A DNA stretch of 37,459 bases from Syntrophaceae bacterium (GCA_016927935.1 JAFGLS010000161.1:1-37459); one strand, 5' to 3'; counted from the first letter of the stretch, positions 15,884 to 23,528 are shown. A program made the numbers and translations. The notes: generated from the letters alone by a model not told the origin.

Positions 15884-16230
15884 GCCGTAACCGCAAAGTG
15901 GATAATGCAAAGAAATTCTTGGGAATTCCTAAAAATGGAACGGCTGAAGATGCAAAAAAACAGTATAAGATTATGGCCAAAATATGGCATCCAGATGTTA
16001 ACCGAGAAAAAGATGCGCATATAAAAATGCAGGTCATAAATGAGGCCTATGCTTTCTTAATGAAAGAAGAGTTCGGCATTCTTGACCCGTGGGAAGATTA
16101 TAACAGATGGTGGTGGCGGCAATACGGTAATGATCCTATCTGGGGCAATTATTATCCCGAAGAAGGACCTAAAAAAACGGTGAGGTCAAATAAAATGATA
16201 TCTAAAGATCTTCAGGGGAAAAGCAAATGA
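15880..16230 (+). CDS. small J-domain protein (DnaJ-like)
   Basis: A 116-residue protein whose N-terminal 70 residues form a J domain: AKKFLGIPKNGTAEDAKKQYKIMAKIWHPDVNREKD with the essential HPD at 37-39. The C-terminal part is rich in aromatic residues (DPWEDYNRWWWRQYGNDPIW) and lacks zinc-finger or client-binding domains of full DnaJ. Such proteins recruit Hsp70 to a specific client. Its ATGA overlaps on both sides place it directly before the second MinD/ferredoxin ATPase and the NifU-like scaffold, reminiscent of HscB, the J-protein of Fe-S assembly. That analogy is inference. Confidence 0.88.
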   Translation: MSRNRKVDNAKKFLGIPKNGTAEDAKKQYKIMAKIWHPDVNREKDAHIKMQVINEAYAFLMKEEFGILDPWEDYNRWWWRQYGNDPIWGNYYPEEGPKKTVRSNKMISKDLQGKSK

Positions 16231-17108
16231 AAGAACTCGTAATTATCAGCGGCAAGGGGGGAACGGGGAAAACCAGCGTTACGGCTTCTCTGGCAGTGCT
16301 GGCCAAGCGCTCAGTCATCAGCGACTGCGACGTGGATGCGGCCGACCTGCATCTGGTGCTTACACCGCAAATAAAAAAGGAACATGAATTTATCAGCGGT
16401 CACGAAGCGGTTATTCGACAAAACGACTGCATTGGATGCGGTATTTGCAAAGATGTTTGTCGCTTTAACGCGATTAAATGCAAACAGACTTTTCAGGGCG
16501 AACTTCTATTTTCAGTTGATCCGATTACCTGCGAAGGCTGCAAAGTGTGTGTGGAAATGTGCCCGGAAAAAGCGATTGATTTTCCCGATTGCAACTGCGG
16601 CAAGTGGTTTGTCTCCGAAACACGTCTGGGGCCGATGGTGCACGCGCGACTGGGCGTGGCCGCTGAAAACTCCGGGAAACTGGTTTCAACAGTACGGCGG
16701 GAAGCTCGTCTGATCGCGGAAAAAGAAAATTATGAATTAATCATTGTTGATGGTCCCCCCGGCATCGGCTGTCCGGTCATTGCCTCGGTTACGGGAGCTT
16801 CTCAGGTTCTGGTGGTCACCGAACCAACGGTTTCGGGAGAGCATGATCTGGAACGTATACTGGCACTTACCCGACATTTTCAAATTCCGGCGGCTGTCTG
16901 TGTCAACAAATGGGATATTAATCCCGAGATGACCGCCCACATTGAAGAAAAAGCCTCCAATTTGGGTGCCCAAATTGTGGGACGCATTCGTTATGATAAT
17001 GCTGTAACACAGGCACAGATTCAGCAAAAAGCAGTAGTAGAAATGGAGACGGCCGGAGCCGACGATATTCGACAACTTTGGCATAATCTCAAAATCAAGG
17101 AGGAATAA
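16227..17108 (+). CDS. MinD-type ATPase with inserted 2[4Fe-4S] ferredoxin domain (2)
   Basis: A 293-residue paralogue of the ATPase at 10626. Walker A GKGGTGKTS at about 9-17, DCDVDAADLH, ferredoxin motifs CIGCGICKDVC and CEGCKVCVEMC (about 70-115) plus an extra DCNCGKW, Walker B VDGPPGIGCPV, and VTEPTVSGEHDL. It has the same architecture as the first copy but is clearly diverged. Having two matches ORP-type loci, where two MinD/Fe-S proteins work together. Followed after 8 bp by the NifU-like gene. Confidence 0.93.
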   Translation: MKELVIISGKGGTGKTSVTASLAVLAKRSVISDCDVDAADLHLVLTPQIKKEHEFISGHEAVIRQNDCIGCGICKDVCRFNAIKCKQTFQGELLFSVDPITCEGCKVCVEMCPEKAIDFPDCNCGKWFVSETRLGPMVHARLGVAAENSGKLVSTVRREARLIAEKENYELIIVDGPPGIGCPVIASVTGASQVLVVTEPTVSGEHDLERILALTRHFQIPAAVCVNKWDINPEMTAHIEEKASNLGAQIVGRIRYDNAVTQAQIQQKAVVEMETAGADDIRQLWHNLKIKEE

Positions 17109-17116
17109 GATTAAAA

Positions 17117-17569
17117 GTGAATGAATTAGTAAATCTGGAAGAATTTTATCCTACGGCAAACAAGCATGCCGACAAGCCGTATAATATGGGTAAACTTGAA
17201 GATTTCAACGGACACGCAAAAATCACCGGTCCCTGCGGCACTACAATGGAGTTCTGGCTCAAGGTACAGAATGACAAAATAAAAAAGGTATCTTTTATCA
17301 CGGATGGTTGCGCCTCTTCAATTGCCAGCGGCTCGATGACAACCTGTCTGCTAGAAGGAAAACCCTTTAAAGAAGCAATGGCTATCAGACAACAGGATGT
17401 TCTCCATGCGCTCGAGGGACTGCCCAAAGATAATGAACACTGCGCTCTTTTGGCTACAAACACTTTAAAAGCCGCCTGTGAAGACTACCTGTCAAAAGAA
17501 AAGATGAACAACCCCGCCGCAACCAGCGGGTTATCCAAAGGAACTACGCCCCAAGGGGCGGGGAATTAG
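17117..17569 (+). CDS. NifU/IscU-type Fe-S scaffold with repeat-derived C-terminal tail
   Basis: A 150-residue single-domain scaffold. The three cluster cysteines are C40 (ITGPCGTTMEF), C65 (ITDGCASSIASGS) and C109 (DNEHCALLATNTL). The Asp that usually follows CG in IscU is Thr42 here. Proteins of this subtype accompany Mrp and NifX-family genes in anaerobes and may pass clusters to them. The start is GTG at 17117, with AAGGAGG 12 bp upstream, an unusually long spacing. The last 20 residues, from about M130, are encoded by GC-rich hairpins of the repeat that fills the gap downstream, so the natural end of the protein was probably near residue 130. Confidence 0.87.
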   Translation: MNELVNLEEFYPTANKHADKPYNMGKLEDFNGHAKITGPCGTTMEFWLKVQNDKIKKVSFITDGCASSIASGSMTTCLLEGKPFKEAMAIRQQDVLHALEGLPKDNEHCALLATNTLKAACEDYLSKEKMNNPAATSGLSKGTTPQGAGN

Positions 17570-17708
17570 ACCCACATTTATCCCACTCGGCCTATAGTGA
17601 CCTTTATGTTATTCGCCTCGGGGATAATTCCCAATCCCGATAAATCGAGGATTGGATAGTTCGACTTACAAAATTCAGTTCACGATGTTCCTGAATTTTG
17701 GGTCTCAT
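17510..17708. repeat. palindromic repeat, copy B, spanning the NifU-like 3' end and the gap before mrp
   Basis: The core at 17654-17707 (read on the minus strand) aligns to copy A at 1948-2001. Its arms are AAAATTCAG and CTGAATTTT. Relative to copy A at least two arm positions change in a compensated way, so pairing is kept. Upstream parts are GC-rich hairpins, CCCGC-N8-GCGGG (near 17516-17530) and CGCCCC-AA-GGGGCG (17547-17560). A further imperfect dyad around 17632-17655 holds CCAATCCCGATAAATCG and CGAGGATTGG. The gap 17570-17726 contains nothing else except the mrp ribosome site. Confidence 0.65.
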
Positions 17709-17726
17709 TAAAAGGAGGATAATAAA

Positions 17727-18623
17727 TTGGAAGACAAAAAAACGTGTGATACGTGCGGCGATTCAAGCTGTTCGGCCAAAAAACAGAAAAAAGACGAGAG
17801 CACGGAAGATTATGCCGAACGCCGTAAGCTTCAGTCAACACTCTGCCGCATCCGGGAAAAAATCGTAATCCTCTCCGGTAAAGGGGGAGTTGGCAAAAGC
17901 ACTGTAGCGGTTAATCTGGCCACAGCGCTTGCGCTAAACGGTTTGAAAGTGGGATTATTGGATGTGGATATTCATGGACCCAGCGTGCCCACCATGCTGG
18001 GACTGGAAAAGGAAACGCTTAAAGGTGGTCCAGGCGGACTTTTCCCTGTTGAACTTGGCGGGTTGAAAATAATTTCTTTGGGCTTTTTACTGCAAAATCC
18101 CGATGACGCGGTAATCTGGCGCGGTCCGATGAAAATGGGAGTGATCAAGCAGTTTCTTACTGATGTGCAATGGGGCGACCTGGATTATTTGATCGTTGAT
18201 GCTCCCCCTGGCACAGGTGACGAGCCTTTATCAATCTGCCAGTTAATTCAACCGCTGGACGGCGCTATAATTGTCACAACACCACAGAAAATAGCGGCAA
18301 TTGACGTTCGTAAAGCCATCAGTTTCTGTCGGAGACTTACCGTGCCGGTTTTGGGTGTCATTGAAAATATGAGCGGATTTGCTTGTCCGAAATGCGGCGA
18401 GGTTACACAGATTTTACCCGCCGGCGGCGGAAGAAAAATCGCCGATGATATGAATGTAAAATATCTTGGCGCGATTCCAATGGATCCGGCCATAGCCCAA
18501 TCCGGCGATTCCGGTAAAGCGTTCGTTTACTATTTTTCCACAACAACAACAGGGGAAATTATGCAGGATATCATTCATCAGATCATTGATGATCTCGACA
18601 AAACAAAAAAACTAAATTCATAA
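17727..18623 (+). CDS. mrp: Mrp/NBP35-type Fe-S cluster carrier ATPase
   Basis: A 298-residue P-loop ATPase of the Mrp/ApbC/NBP35 group, which holds and transfers Fe-S clusters. An N-terminal cysteine segment (C7, C10, C15) as in NBP35 precedes Walker A GKGGVGKST at 51-59, LDVDIHGPSVPTMLG, Walker B VDAPPGTGDEPLSI, and the C-terminal cluster pair in SGFACPKCGEV. Start is TTG 17727 behind a perfect AAAGGAGG. Neighbours are a NifU-like scaffold and NifX-family protein 3. Corresponds in type to DVU2109 of the ORP operons (from memory). Confidence 0.94.
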   Translation: MEDKKTCDTCGDSSCSAKKQKKDESTEDYAERRKLQSTLCRIREKIVILSGKGGVGKSTVAVNLATALALNGLKVGLLDVDIHGPSVPTMLGLEKETLKGGPGGLFPVELGGLKIISLGFLLQNPDDAVIWRGPMKMGVIKQFLTDVQWGDLDYLIVDAPPGTGDEPLSICQLIQPLDGAIIVTTPQKIAAIDVRKAISFCRRLTVPVLGVIENMSGFACPKCGEVTQILPAGGGRKIADDMNVKYLGAIPMDPAIAQSGDSGKAFVYYFSTTTTGEIMQDIIHQIIDDLDKTKKLNS

Positions 18624-18636
18624 GGAGAAAAAAATC

Positions 18637-18975
18637 ATGAAAATAGCCATACCTTTAGCTGATGGAAAACTGACGATGCATTTCGGACATTGTTCCGGTT
18701 TTGCTCTTGTAGATGTGGACCCGCAAACAAGAAAAATTATCAAAACTGAAAAACTGGACGCGCCGCCTCATCAGCCCGGACTTCTGCCTTCCTGGCTGGC
18801 CCAGCGCGGCGCCACCATGATTATTGCGGGGGGAATGGGTCAGCGCGCTCAGCAGTTGTTTGCCCAGCAGGGCATTGAAGTGATTATCGGAGCTCCTTCT
18901 GAACCCCCGGAGAAACTGATTACCGATTATTTCGCAGGCACACTGGAGGTTGGGGAAAACATCTGCGATCATTAA
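18637..18975 (+). CDS. NifX/NifB-domain family protein 3
   Basis: A 112-residue PF02579-type protein: MKIAIPLADGKLTMHFGHCSGFALVDVD with the FGHC motif, then GATMIIAGGMGQRAQQLFAQQGIEVIIG, the usual glycine-rich turn. The pattern HFGHC with PPHQPGLLPSWL is the subtype that travels with Mrp. Shine-Dalgarno TAAGGAG lies 8 bp upstream. It follows mrp by 13 bp. Likely binds a metal-sulfur cluster or works with the Mrp ATPase. Confidence 0.92.
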   Translation: MKIAIPLADGKLTMHFGHCSGFALVDVDPQTRKIIKTEKLDAPPHQPGLLPSWLAQRGATMIIAGGMGQRAQQLFAQQGIEVIIGAPSEPPEKLITDYFAGTLEVGENICDH

Positions 18976-18999
18976 ACTACCATAAGGAGGATTAGCACC

Positions 19000-19953
19000 A
19001 TGACGAAAATCGCTTTAAAAGCTGTGGATAAGGCTGAGATTCTGACGCTTCAGGACAATTATATCGATATGACGGCAATGGATGGAAGTGAAGTCATCAC
19101 GCGTGCCCTACCAATTAAAGACGGTGAAATTCGAGACTCCATTCTGGCAGAACATGGTTTTTCGGCGATGGTTAAAACAATGTTTAACGGTAAATTTCAT
19201 ACGTTGCTTTTCGATTTCGGATTTTCAAAAAACGGCGCAGCTCAAAACGCAGCAACATTAGGTGTTGATATGACTGAAGTTGAAGCTATAGCGCTTTCTC
19301 ACGGACATATAGACCACACGGGTGGAATGGAAAGGCTCGCAGCCATGATTAATAAAAGCAATATTCCCTTTGTTGCTCATCCATCTGTGTTTAAATCGCC
19401 GCGTTATCTCAAATTCGGAGAGGAATTCAAAATTTACTTCCCAAAATTCTCCCGTGAAATGGTCAAAAAGGCAGGGCTTACTTTATTAGAAACAGATAAG
19501 CCTTACCCCATGCTCGACGACACTATCCTTTTTTTAGGCGAGATTCCCCGCCAAACAGACTTCGAAAAAGGCTGGCCTATTGTTCATTGTCAAATAGAGG
19601 GTAAGGAAGTCTGGGACGCCATAGAGGACGACACATCCATAGTTATAAATCTCAAAGATAAAGGATTGCTAATACTTTCCGGATGCGCGCATGCCGGCAT
19701 CATTAATACCGTAAAACACGCAATGAATGTTACGGGTATTGACAAAGTCCATGCTGTTATGGGAGGATTTCATCTGTCGGGACCATTTTTTGAACCAATT
19801 ATTGATCGCACAACACAGGAACTTCAGAAAATTAATCCGGTTTATATAATTCCGACGCACTGTACAGGAAGAAAAGCGATTATGACAATGGAAAAACAAA
19901 TGCCGGATAAATTCATTCTTAATATGGCGGGAACAAAACTGACATTTGGTTAG
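19000..19953 (+). CDS. MBL-fold metallo-hydrolase (dihydropterin-ribofuranosylaminobenzene synthase-like subgroup) (1)
   Basis: A 317-residue metallo-beta-lactamase-fold protein. Metal ligands: SHGHIDHTGG with H101, H103, D105, H106; LSGCAHAGIIN; AVMGGFHLSG; and IPTHCTGRKA. The combination SGCAHxGI plus MGGFHL marks the subgroup annotated as 7,8-dihydropterin-6-methyl-4-aminobenzene phosphate synthase-like, whose activity in bacteria is not established. AAGGAGG lies 10 bp before ATG 19000. These proteins often sit beside NifX/Mrp/DUF134 genes, and a second one is at 36549. Confidence 0.9.
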   Translation: MTKIALKAVDKAEILTLQDNYIDMTAMDGSEVITRALPIKDGEIRDSILAEHGFSAMVKTMFNGKFHTLLFDFGFSKNGAAQNAATLGVDMTEVEAIALSHGHIDHTGGMERLAAMINKSNIPFVAHPSVFKSPRYLKFGEEFKIYFPKFSREMVKKAGLTLLETDKPYPMLDDTILFLGEIPRQTDFEKGWPIVHCQIEGKEVWDAIEDDTSIVINLKDKGLLILSGCAHAGIINTVKHAMNVTGIDKVHAVMGGFHLSGPFFEPIIDRTTQELQKINPVYIIPTHCTGRKAIMTMEKQMPDKFILNMAGTKLTFG

Positions 19954-20050
19954 ATTTGTTTAGTTAGCAACGAATTATATTGCGTCAAATAAAATTAACA
20001 TATAAAATTTCAGGCCAAGCAATAGAAATAAAAAAGGAGGACAATAATTG

Positions 20051-21112
20051 ATGGCTAATTTTAACAAAGAAGGACGCCAGAAACTTTGGCAAAAATATTC
20101 TAAGAACATACCTCAGGACAATTATTCCCTTTCCTTTAGTTGCATCCTTGGCAGTTTTTATCCGGCTTCGGAAGTTATGGTAACCAAGGTGTATGATCTT
20201 CTGGGCGTTAACTGGAAAATAACCAACGATTCCAATTCAGGATGGTCATGCTGTTCCGGCATCGGTTATCATGGTGACATCATGCCAATTGAATCAACAC
20301 TTTTGACCGTTGCCCGATTATGGTCACTTGCGCAGAAAGAGTCTGTAGAGGTAGTTACGCCGACTTGTGTTACATCATTCGGTGTCCATTGCGAATGCAA
20401 GGATCTTCTGGAACATGAACCTGAATTGCGTGATCGGATCAATCGTCTGCTGGATCAAACCTGCGGAAGAAAATTACATATACCGGAATATATCGTTCAT
20501 GTCAGCGATGTTTATTATCGTCACAGAGAACGTTTAAAAGAACATTTCAAATATAGTTTAACAGAAAAGAAAACCGGACAACCTCTAAAGGTAGTTGATC
20601 ATGTTGGTTGTCATTACAGCAAATTGTTTCCTGTGCGTCATTCTCACGGAGGCTCTGAATATTGTGAGGTTTTAGCGGGAATGGTCAAGTCATGGGGCGC
20701 TGATAATATTGATTATCCGGAGCGCCGTCATTGTTGTGGAATGGGATTTCGTCAGTGTATGATTTCGCCCAACCGTGGAGCAACACTTTCCAGTGTATAT
20801 AAGAAAATGAAAAGCATGGCGCCTTTCCAGCCCGACCTTATCGTTACCAATTGTCCGGGTTGTCAGGTTTTTATGGACAAGGAACAATGGGCAATTTTTG
20901 AAGTAACGGGTGAAAAATACTTTATTCCCGTTTTGACCTATCAGGAAGTAGCCGGACTTCTTTTGGGTTGGGATCCCTATGATGTTGTAGGTATTGACTC
21001 GCACACAGCTCCTGTTGAACCTTTGCTGGATAAAATAGGAATTCCCTATGAACAAGGGAAATCAATGCATAATAATAATGCAGAAGATAGAGATACGGCC
21101 GTCGGTTTTTGA
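20051..21112 (+). CDS. HdrB-like (CCG-domain) protein
   Basis: A 353-residue protein resembling subunit B of heterodisulfide reductase, which carries noncubane 4Fe-4S clusters. Two cysteine-rich CCG regions are visible: SCILG, WSCCSGIG and TPTCVTSFGVHCEC in the first half; DHVGCHYSK, RRHCCGMGFR and VTNCPGCQ in the second. No HdrA or HdrC neighbour is present. AGGAGG at 20035-20040 serves either ATG 20051 or TTG 20048. It likely acts in cytoplasmic thiol/disulfide electron transfer; the partner is unknown. The last 20 residues (Asn/Asp-rich) lie outside the domain. Confidence 0.87.
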   Translation: MANFNKEGRQKLWQKYSKNIPQDNYSLSFSCILGSFYPASEVMVTKVYDLLGVNWKITNDSNSGWSCCSGIGYHGDIMPIESTLLTVARLWSLAQKESVEVVTPTCVTSFGVHCECKDLLEHEPELRDRINRLLDQTCGRKLHIPEYIVHVSDVYYRHRERLKEHFKYSLTEKKTGQPLKVVDHVGCHYSKLFPVRHSHGGSEYCEVLAGMVKSWGADNIDYPERRHCCGMGFRQCMISPNRGATLSSVYKKMKSMAPFQPDLIVTNCPGCQVFMDKEQWAIFEVTGEKYFIPVLTYQEVAGLLLGWDPYDVVGIDSHTAPVEPLLDKIGIPYEQGKSMHNNNAEDRDTAVGF

Positions 21113-21129
21113 TTAACAAAGGAGACATA

Positions 21130-21612
21130 ATGGAGAAAAAAGCGTTTCAGGATTACTATACCGACGATTTAAGCCACTGTTACGGTTGCGGACGTCTCAA
21201 CGAACATGGTCTGAAAATAAAAAGCTATTGGGACGGAGAAGAATCCTTCTGCATTTATCAACCGGATCCCCGTTACATGGCCATTCCAGGAATGGCTTAC
21301 GGCGGGCTGATCGCTTCACTGATTGATTGCCATTCCACAGGAACAGCCGCGGCGGCAAAATACAGGGCGGAAAACCGTGAAATGGATACATTGCCGCCCA
21401 TCCGTTTTCTGACTGCCTCTCTGCACGTGGACTATCTTTTGCCCACGCCTCTGAACGGACCGCTTGAAATTCGCGGAAAGGTCAAGTTGATCAAGGGACG
21501 TAAAGTCGTTATCGAATCCAGATTGATCGCTAACGGTCAGGTATGTGCGACAGGCGAAGTTGTCGCCGTTCAGGTGCCGGAAAACATATTATCATCTCTT
21601 ACAAAAAAATAA
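21130..21612 (+). CDS. PaaI-type hotdog-fold thioesterase
   Basis: A 160-residue hotdog protein: HCYGCGRLNEHGLKIKSYW at the start, AIPGMAYGGLIASLIDCHSTGTAAAA (the catalytic-helix region with conserved Gly-Gly and Asp), LTASLHVDYLLPTPLNGPLEIRG and a C-terminal strand pair. Members hydrolyse acyl-CoA thioesters. ATG 21130 has AAAGGAGACATA upstream, so the earlier TTG 21109 is rejected. The CYGCG motif near the N-terminus is common in one branch of the family. Confidence 0.87.
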   Translation: MEKKAFQDYYTDDLSHCYGCGRLNEHGLKIKSYWDGEESFCIYQPDPRYMAIPGMAYGGLIASLIDCHSTGTAAAAKYRAENREMDTLPPIRFLTASLHVDYLLPTPLNGPLEIRGKVKLIKGRKVVIESRLIANGQVCATGEVVAVQVPENILSSLTKK

Positions 21613-21701
21613 TTTTAGAAAAAATTTAACACAAATTGCCGCGGCTAAACAGAAAAGTTCATTGAAATATAAAAACCAAACAAGAAAGGAGGATAATACA
21701 C

Positions 21702-22016
21702 ATGCCGGAATTTGGAACACCTTTTTCAGGATTGACAAAGGACAGGAACCTCACTAAAGAAGAACTTATCAGAGCCATTCGTTTCATGGTGGCAGCGGAG
21801 TATGAGGCAATTCAACTTTACATGCAACTTGCGGAGTCAACAGACAACAGGCTGGCCATAGAAGTGCTTAAAGATATCGCTGATGAGGAACGCGTTCACG
21901 CCGGTGAGTTTTTGAGACTGCTTCATGAGCTTGCCCCCGACGAGAAAAAACTCTATTCCGAAGGAGCAAAAGAAGTAGAGGAAGAAATCAGAAAGATTAA
22001 GAAATTAGAAAAATGA
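21702..22016 (+). CDS. ferritin-like/rubrerythrin-like short protein
   Basis: A 104-residue two-helix ferritin-like protein: LTKEELIRAIRFMVAAEYEAIQLYMQLAE and VLKDIADEERVHAGEFLRLLHEL. Candidate iron ligands are E33, E62/E63 and H66. Being half the usual four-helix bundle, it would have to dimerise to build a di-iron site, as encapsulated ferritins do. No encapsulin is present in the window. AAAGGAGG precedes ATG. It is next to two peroxiredoxins, suggesting an oxidative-stress role. Confidence 0.85.
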   Translation: MPEFGTPFSGLTKDRNLTKEELIRAIRFMVAAEYEAIQLYMQLAESTDNRLAIEVLKDIADEERVHAGEFLRLLHELAPDEKKLYSEGAKEVEEEIRKIKKLEK

Positions 22017-22058
22017 AGTAAGAAATCAGGGGAACTAATTGAAAGGAGGCAATAATTT

Positions 22059-22784
22059 ATGCCTGAAGAAATTAAAGCCGGATGCGCCAGGCCCACCGGC
22101 GGACCGGTCGGTGAAAAACCGGAAGCAAAAAAAGAGACGTCTCAACAAACACCTGTAAAGGAGGTCAAAAATATGGTTACAGCAGGAAAGAAAGCGCCTG
22201 ACTTCACGGCGCCCGCGTATCACAAGGGCAAATTCATCTCCGTGAAACTGTCCGAATATCTGGGCAAATGGGTTGTTTTATGTTTCTATCCCGGAGATTT
22301 TACATTCGTCTGAGCTACCGAAATCTCGACGGTCGCCGAGAAATATCCAGAATTCAAAAAACTGGGCGTGGAAGTTTTATCCATGAGCGTGGACAGCGTT
22401 TTTGTCCACAAGATGTGGAACGATCACGAGCTATCCAAAATGGTCAAAGGTGGCATTCCCTTCCCCATGCTCTCCGACGGAGGCGGCAAGGTTGGAGATG
22501 TCTTTGGCGTTTACCTTCAGGATGCCGGTGTCGAGGCACGCGGACGGTTCATCATCGATCCCGATGGAATCATCCAGGGATTTGAAGTTCTTACACCTCC
22601 TGTCGGACGCAACGTTAATGAAAGTATCCGGCAGATTCAGGCCTTCCAGCATGTCCGCAACAGCAAGGGAACCGAAGCCACTCCTTCAGGATGGCGTCCC
22701 GGAAAACCAACTCTCAAACCCGGCCCGAATCTTGTCGGCAAGGTCTGGGAAGTCTGGAAAACAAAGATGGCGTTTGACGACTAA
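22059..22784 (+). CDS. prxU: selenocysteine-containing peroxiredoxin (PrxU type); UGA at 22311-22313 = Sec85
   Basis: A 241-residue peroxiredoxin read through an in-frame TGA. Before it stands [13 protein letters not shown] and [17 protein letters not shown]; after it comes [20 protein letters not shown], so the TGA occupies exactly the peroxidatic Cys of the family (FTFVC-x-TE). Homology on both sides is in one frame. A SECIS-like hairpin follows (22324-22341). No Cys follows Sec; C9 in AGCARPTGG and C78 are the only cysteines. Two starts each have a perfect Shine-Dalgarno: ATG 22059 (AAAGGAGG) and ATG 22173 (AAAGGAGGTC), so two forms are possible. PrxU is a known selenoprotein family of anaerobes. 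Confidence 0.93.
22311..22341 (+). promoter_or_regulatory. SECIS-like element of prxU
   Basis: After UGA (22311-22313) a 5-bp stem TCTCG (22324-22328) and CGAGA (22337-22341) closes an 8-nt loop ACGGTCGC. The loop GG lies 18-19 nt after the UGA, within the 16-37 nt window known for bacterial SECIS elements. Confidence 0.65.
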
Positions 22785-22797
22785 TTACTTACAAACA

Positions 22798-22831
22798 ATG
22801 GCTGGCGGGACAACCAAAGACCGCCAGCCAT
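22798..22831 (+). terminator. hairpin between the two Sec-peroxiredoxin genes
   Basis: Arms ATGGCTGGCGG (22798-22808) and CCGCCAGCCAT (22821-22831) are perfectly complementary over 11 bp with a 12-nt loop. Only a weak T-rich stretch follows, so it may be a leaky terminator or an mRNA-processing hairpin. It lies 14 bp after the prxU stop and overlaps no gene. Confidence 0.6.
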
Positions 22832-22853
22832 CTTGTACTATCATTGGAGAAAT

Positions 22854-23423
22854 ATGCGAACACCAAAATTATTTTTTATTGTACTATTATTTTTTGTTTT
22901 ATGGGCTTGCGCTTCAACAGGCTCAAAAAGCTCTTCCCATATCACCGGACAGAACGCTGATGATTTTACCCTATCCGATCAAAACGGCAAATTGTGGAAG
23001 CTGAGTAATGTTCTCAAAAATAATCGCGCCGTAGTTCTTGCCTTTTACCCCAAAGACGACACAAAGCTTTGAATTCGTGAGTTTGTTGAGTTTCAACAAA
23101 ACATTGAAAAATACAAAGCAAGAAAGGTTAAAATTCTCGGTCTTTCGCGGGATTCGGCGGAATCGCATCGGAAGTTTATTGCCAAGCACGGTCTTAAAAA
23201 CATGACCCTGCTGGTGGATGAAAAAGGAAAGATTGCCAAAATGTATAACGCAGACCACTGGCTGCTCCCTCTATCGAAACGCGTGTATGTGATTATCGAT
23301 AAAAAAATGAATGTCATTTACAGGAATGACATGGGATTCGCACTGCTGCAGGATCAAACTCAAACGCTCATCGCGGAAATTGACCGCATTGCCACTAAAG
23401 AAGAAAAAGTAAAAGCACCTTAA
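22854..23423 (+). CDS. lipoprotein peroxiredoxin with in-frame UGA (candidate Sec73)
   Basis: A 189-residue thioredoxin-fold peroxiredoxin of the BCP/AhpC-TSA type read through TGA at 23070-23072. Upstream: a lipoprotein signal (residues 1-18, FFVLWAC, so Cys19 would be lipidated), then ADDFTLSDQNGKLWKL and VVLAFYPKDDTKL. Downstream: IREFVEFQQNIEKYKARKVK, ILGLSRDSAESHRKFIAKHG and ITLLVDE-like core ending DRIATKEE. In BCP the sequence is FYPKDDTPVC-T, so TGA sits exactly at the peroxidatic Cys. Frame and homology are continuous, and a hairpin follows the TGA. ATG 22854 has GGAGA just upstream. Predicted outside the cytoplasm. No resolving Cys. Confidence 0.85.
23070..23100 (+). promoter_or_regulatory. 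SECIS-like element of the lipoprotein peroxiredoxin
   Basis: After UGA (23070-23072) a perfect 8-bp stem TTTGTTGA (23082-23089) and TCAACAAA (23093-23100) closes a GTT loop (or AGTTT if the last pair opens). The loop G is 18 nt past the UGA, the spacing expected for bacterial SECIS. Confidence 0.65.
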
Positions 23424-23465
23424 AATAAAAAAGAACGATCAATATAGTCATACAGGTACAGACCG

Positions 23466-23528
23466 ATATTCATAATATATTGAATATGCTGGATTTCTCT
23501 TGCAAATCTCGTGGCAGACTTATATAGA
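23466..23528 (+). promoter_or_regulatory. possible promoter and palindrome upstream of the deformylase gene
   Basis: A dyad ATATTCA (23466-23472) and TGAATAT (23481-23487) precedes TTGCAA (23500-23505) and, after exactly 17 bp, TATAGA (23523-23528), a plausible sigma70 pair. The deformylase ATG is at 23587. Moderate match only. The rest of the gap 23424-23586 shows nothing. Confidence 0.4.

Noticed and set aside
22798-22831. The strong hairpin as part of the SECIS of either peroxiredoxin
   Set aside because: Bacterial SECIS elements lie directly after the UGA; this one is more than 200 bp from both.
22311-23072. General reassignment of UGA as a sense codon
   Set aside because: Many intact genes in the window end in TGA, including those ending at 8649, 9137, 10018, 12688 and 16230.
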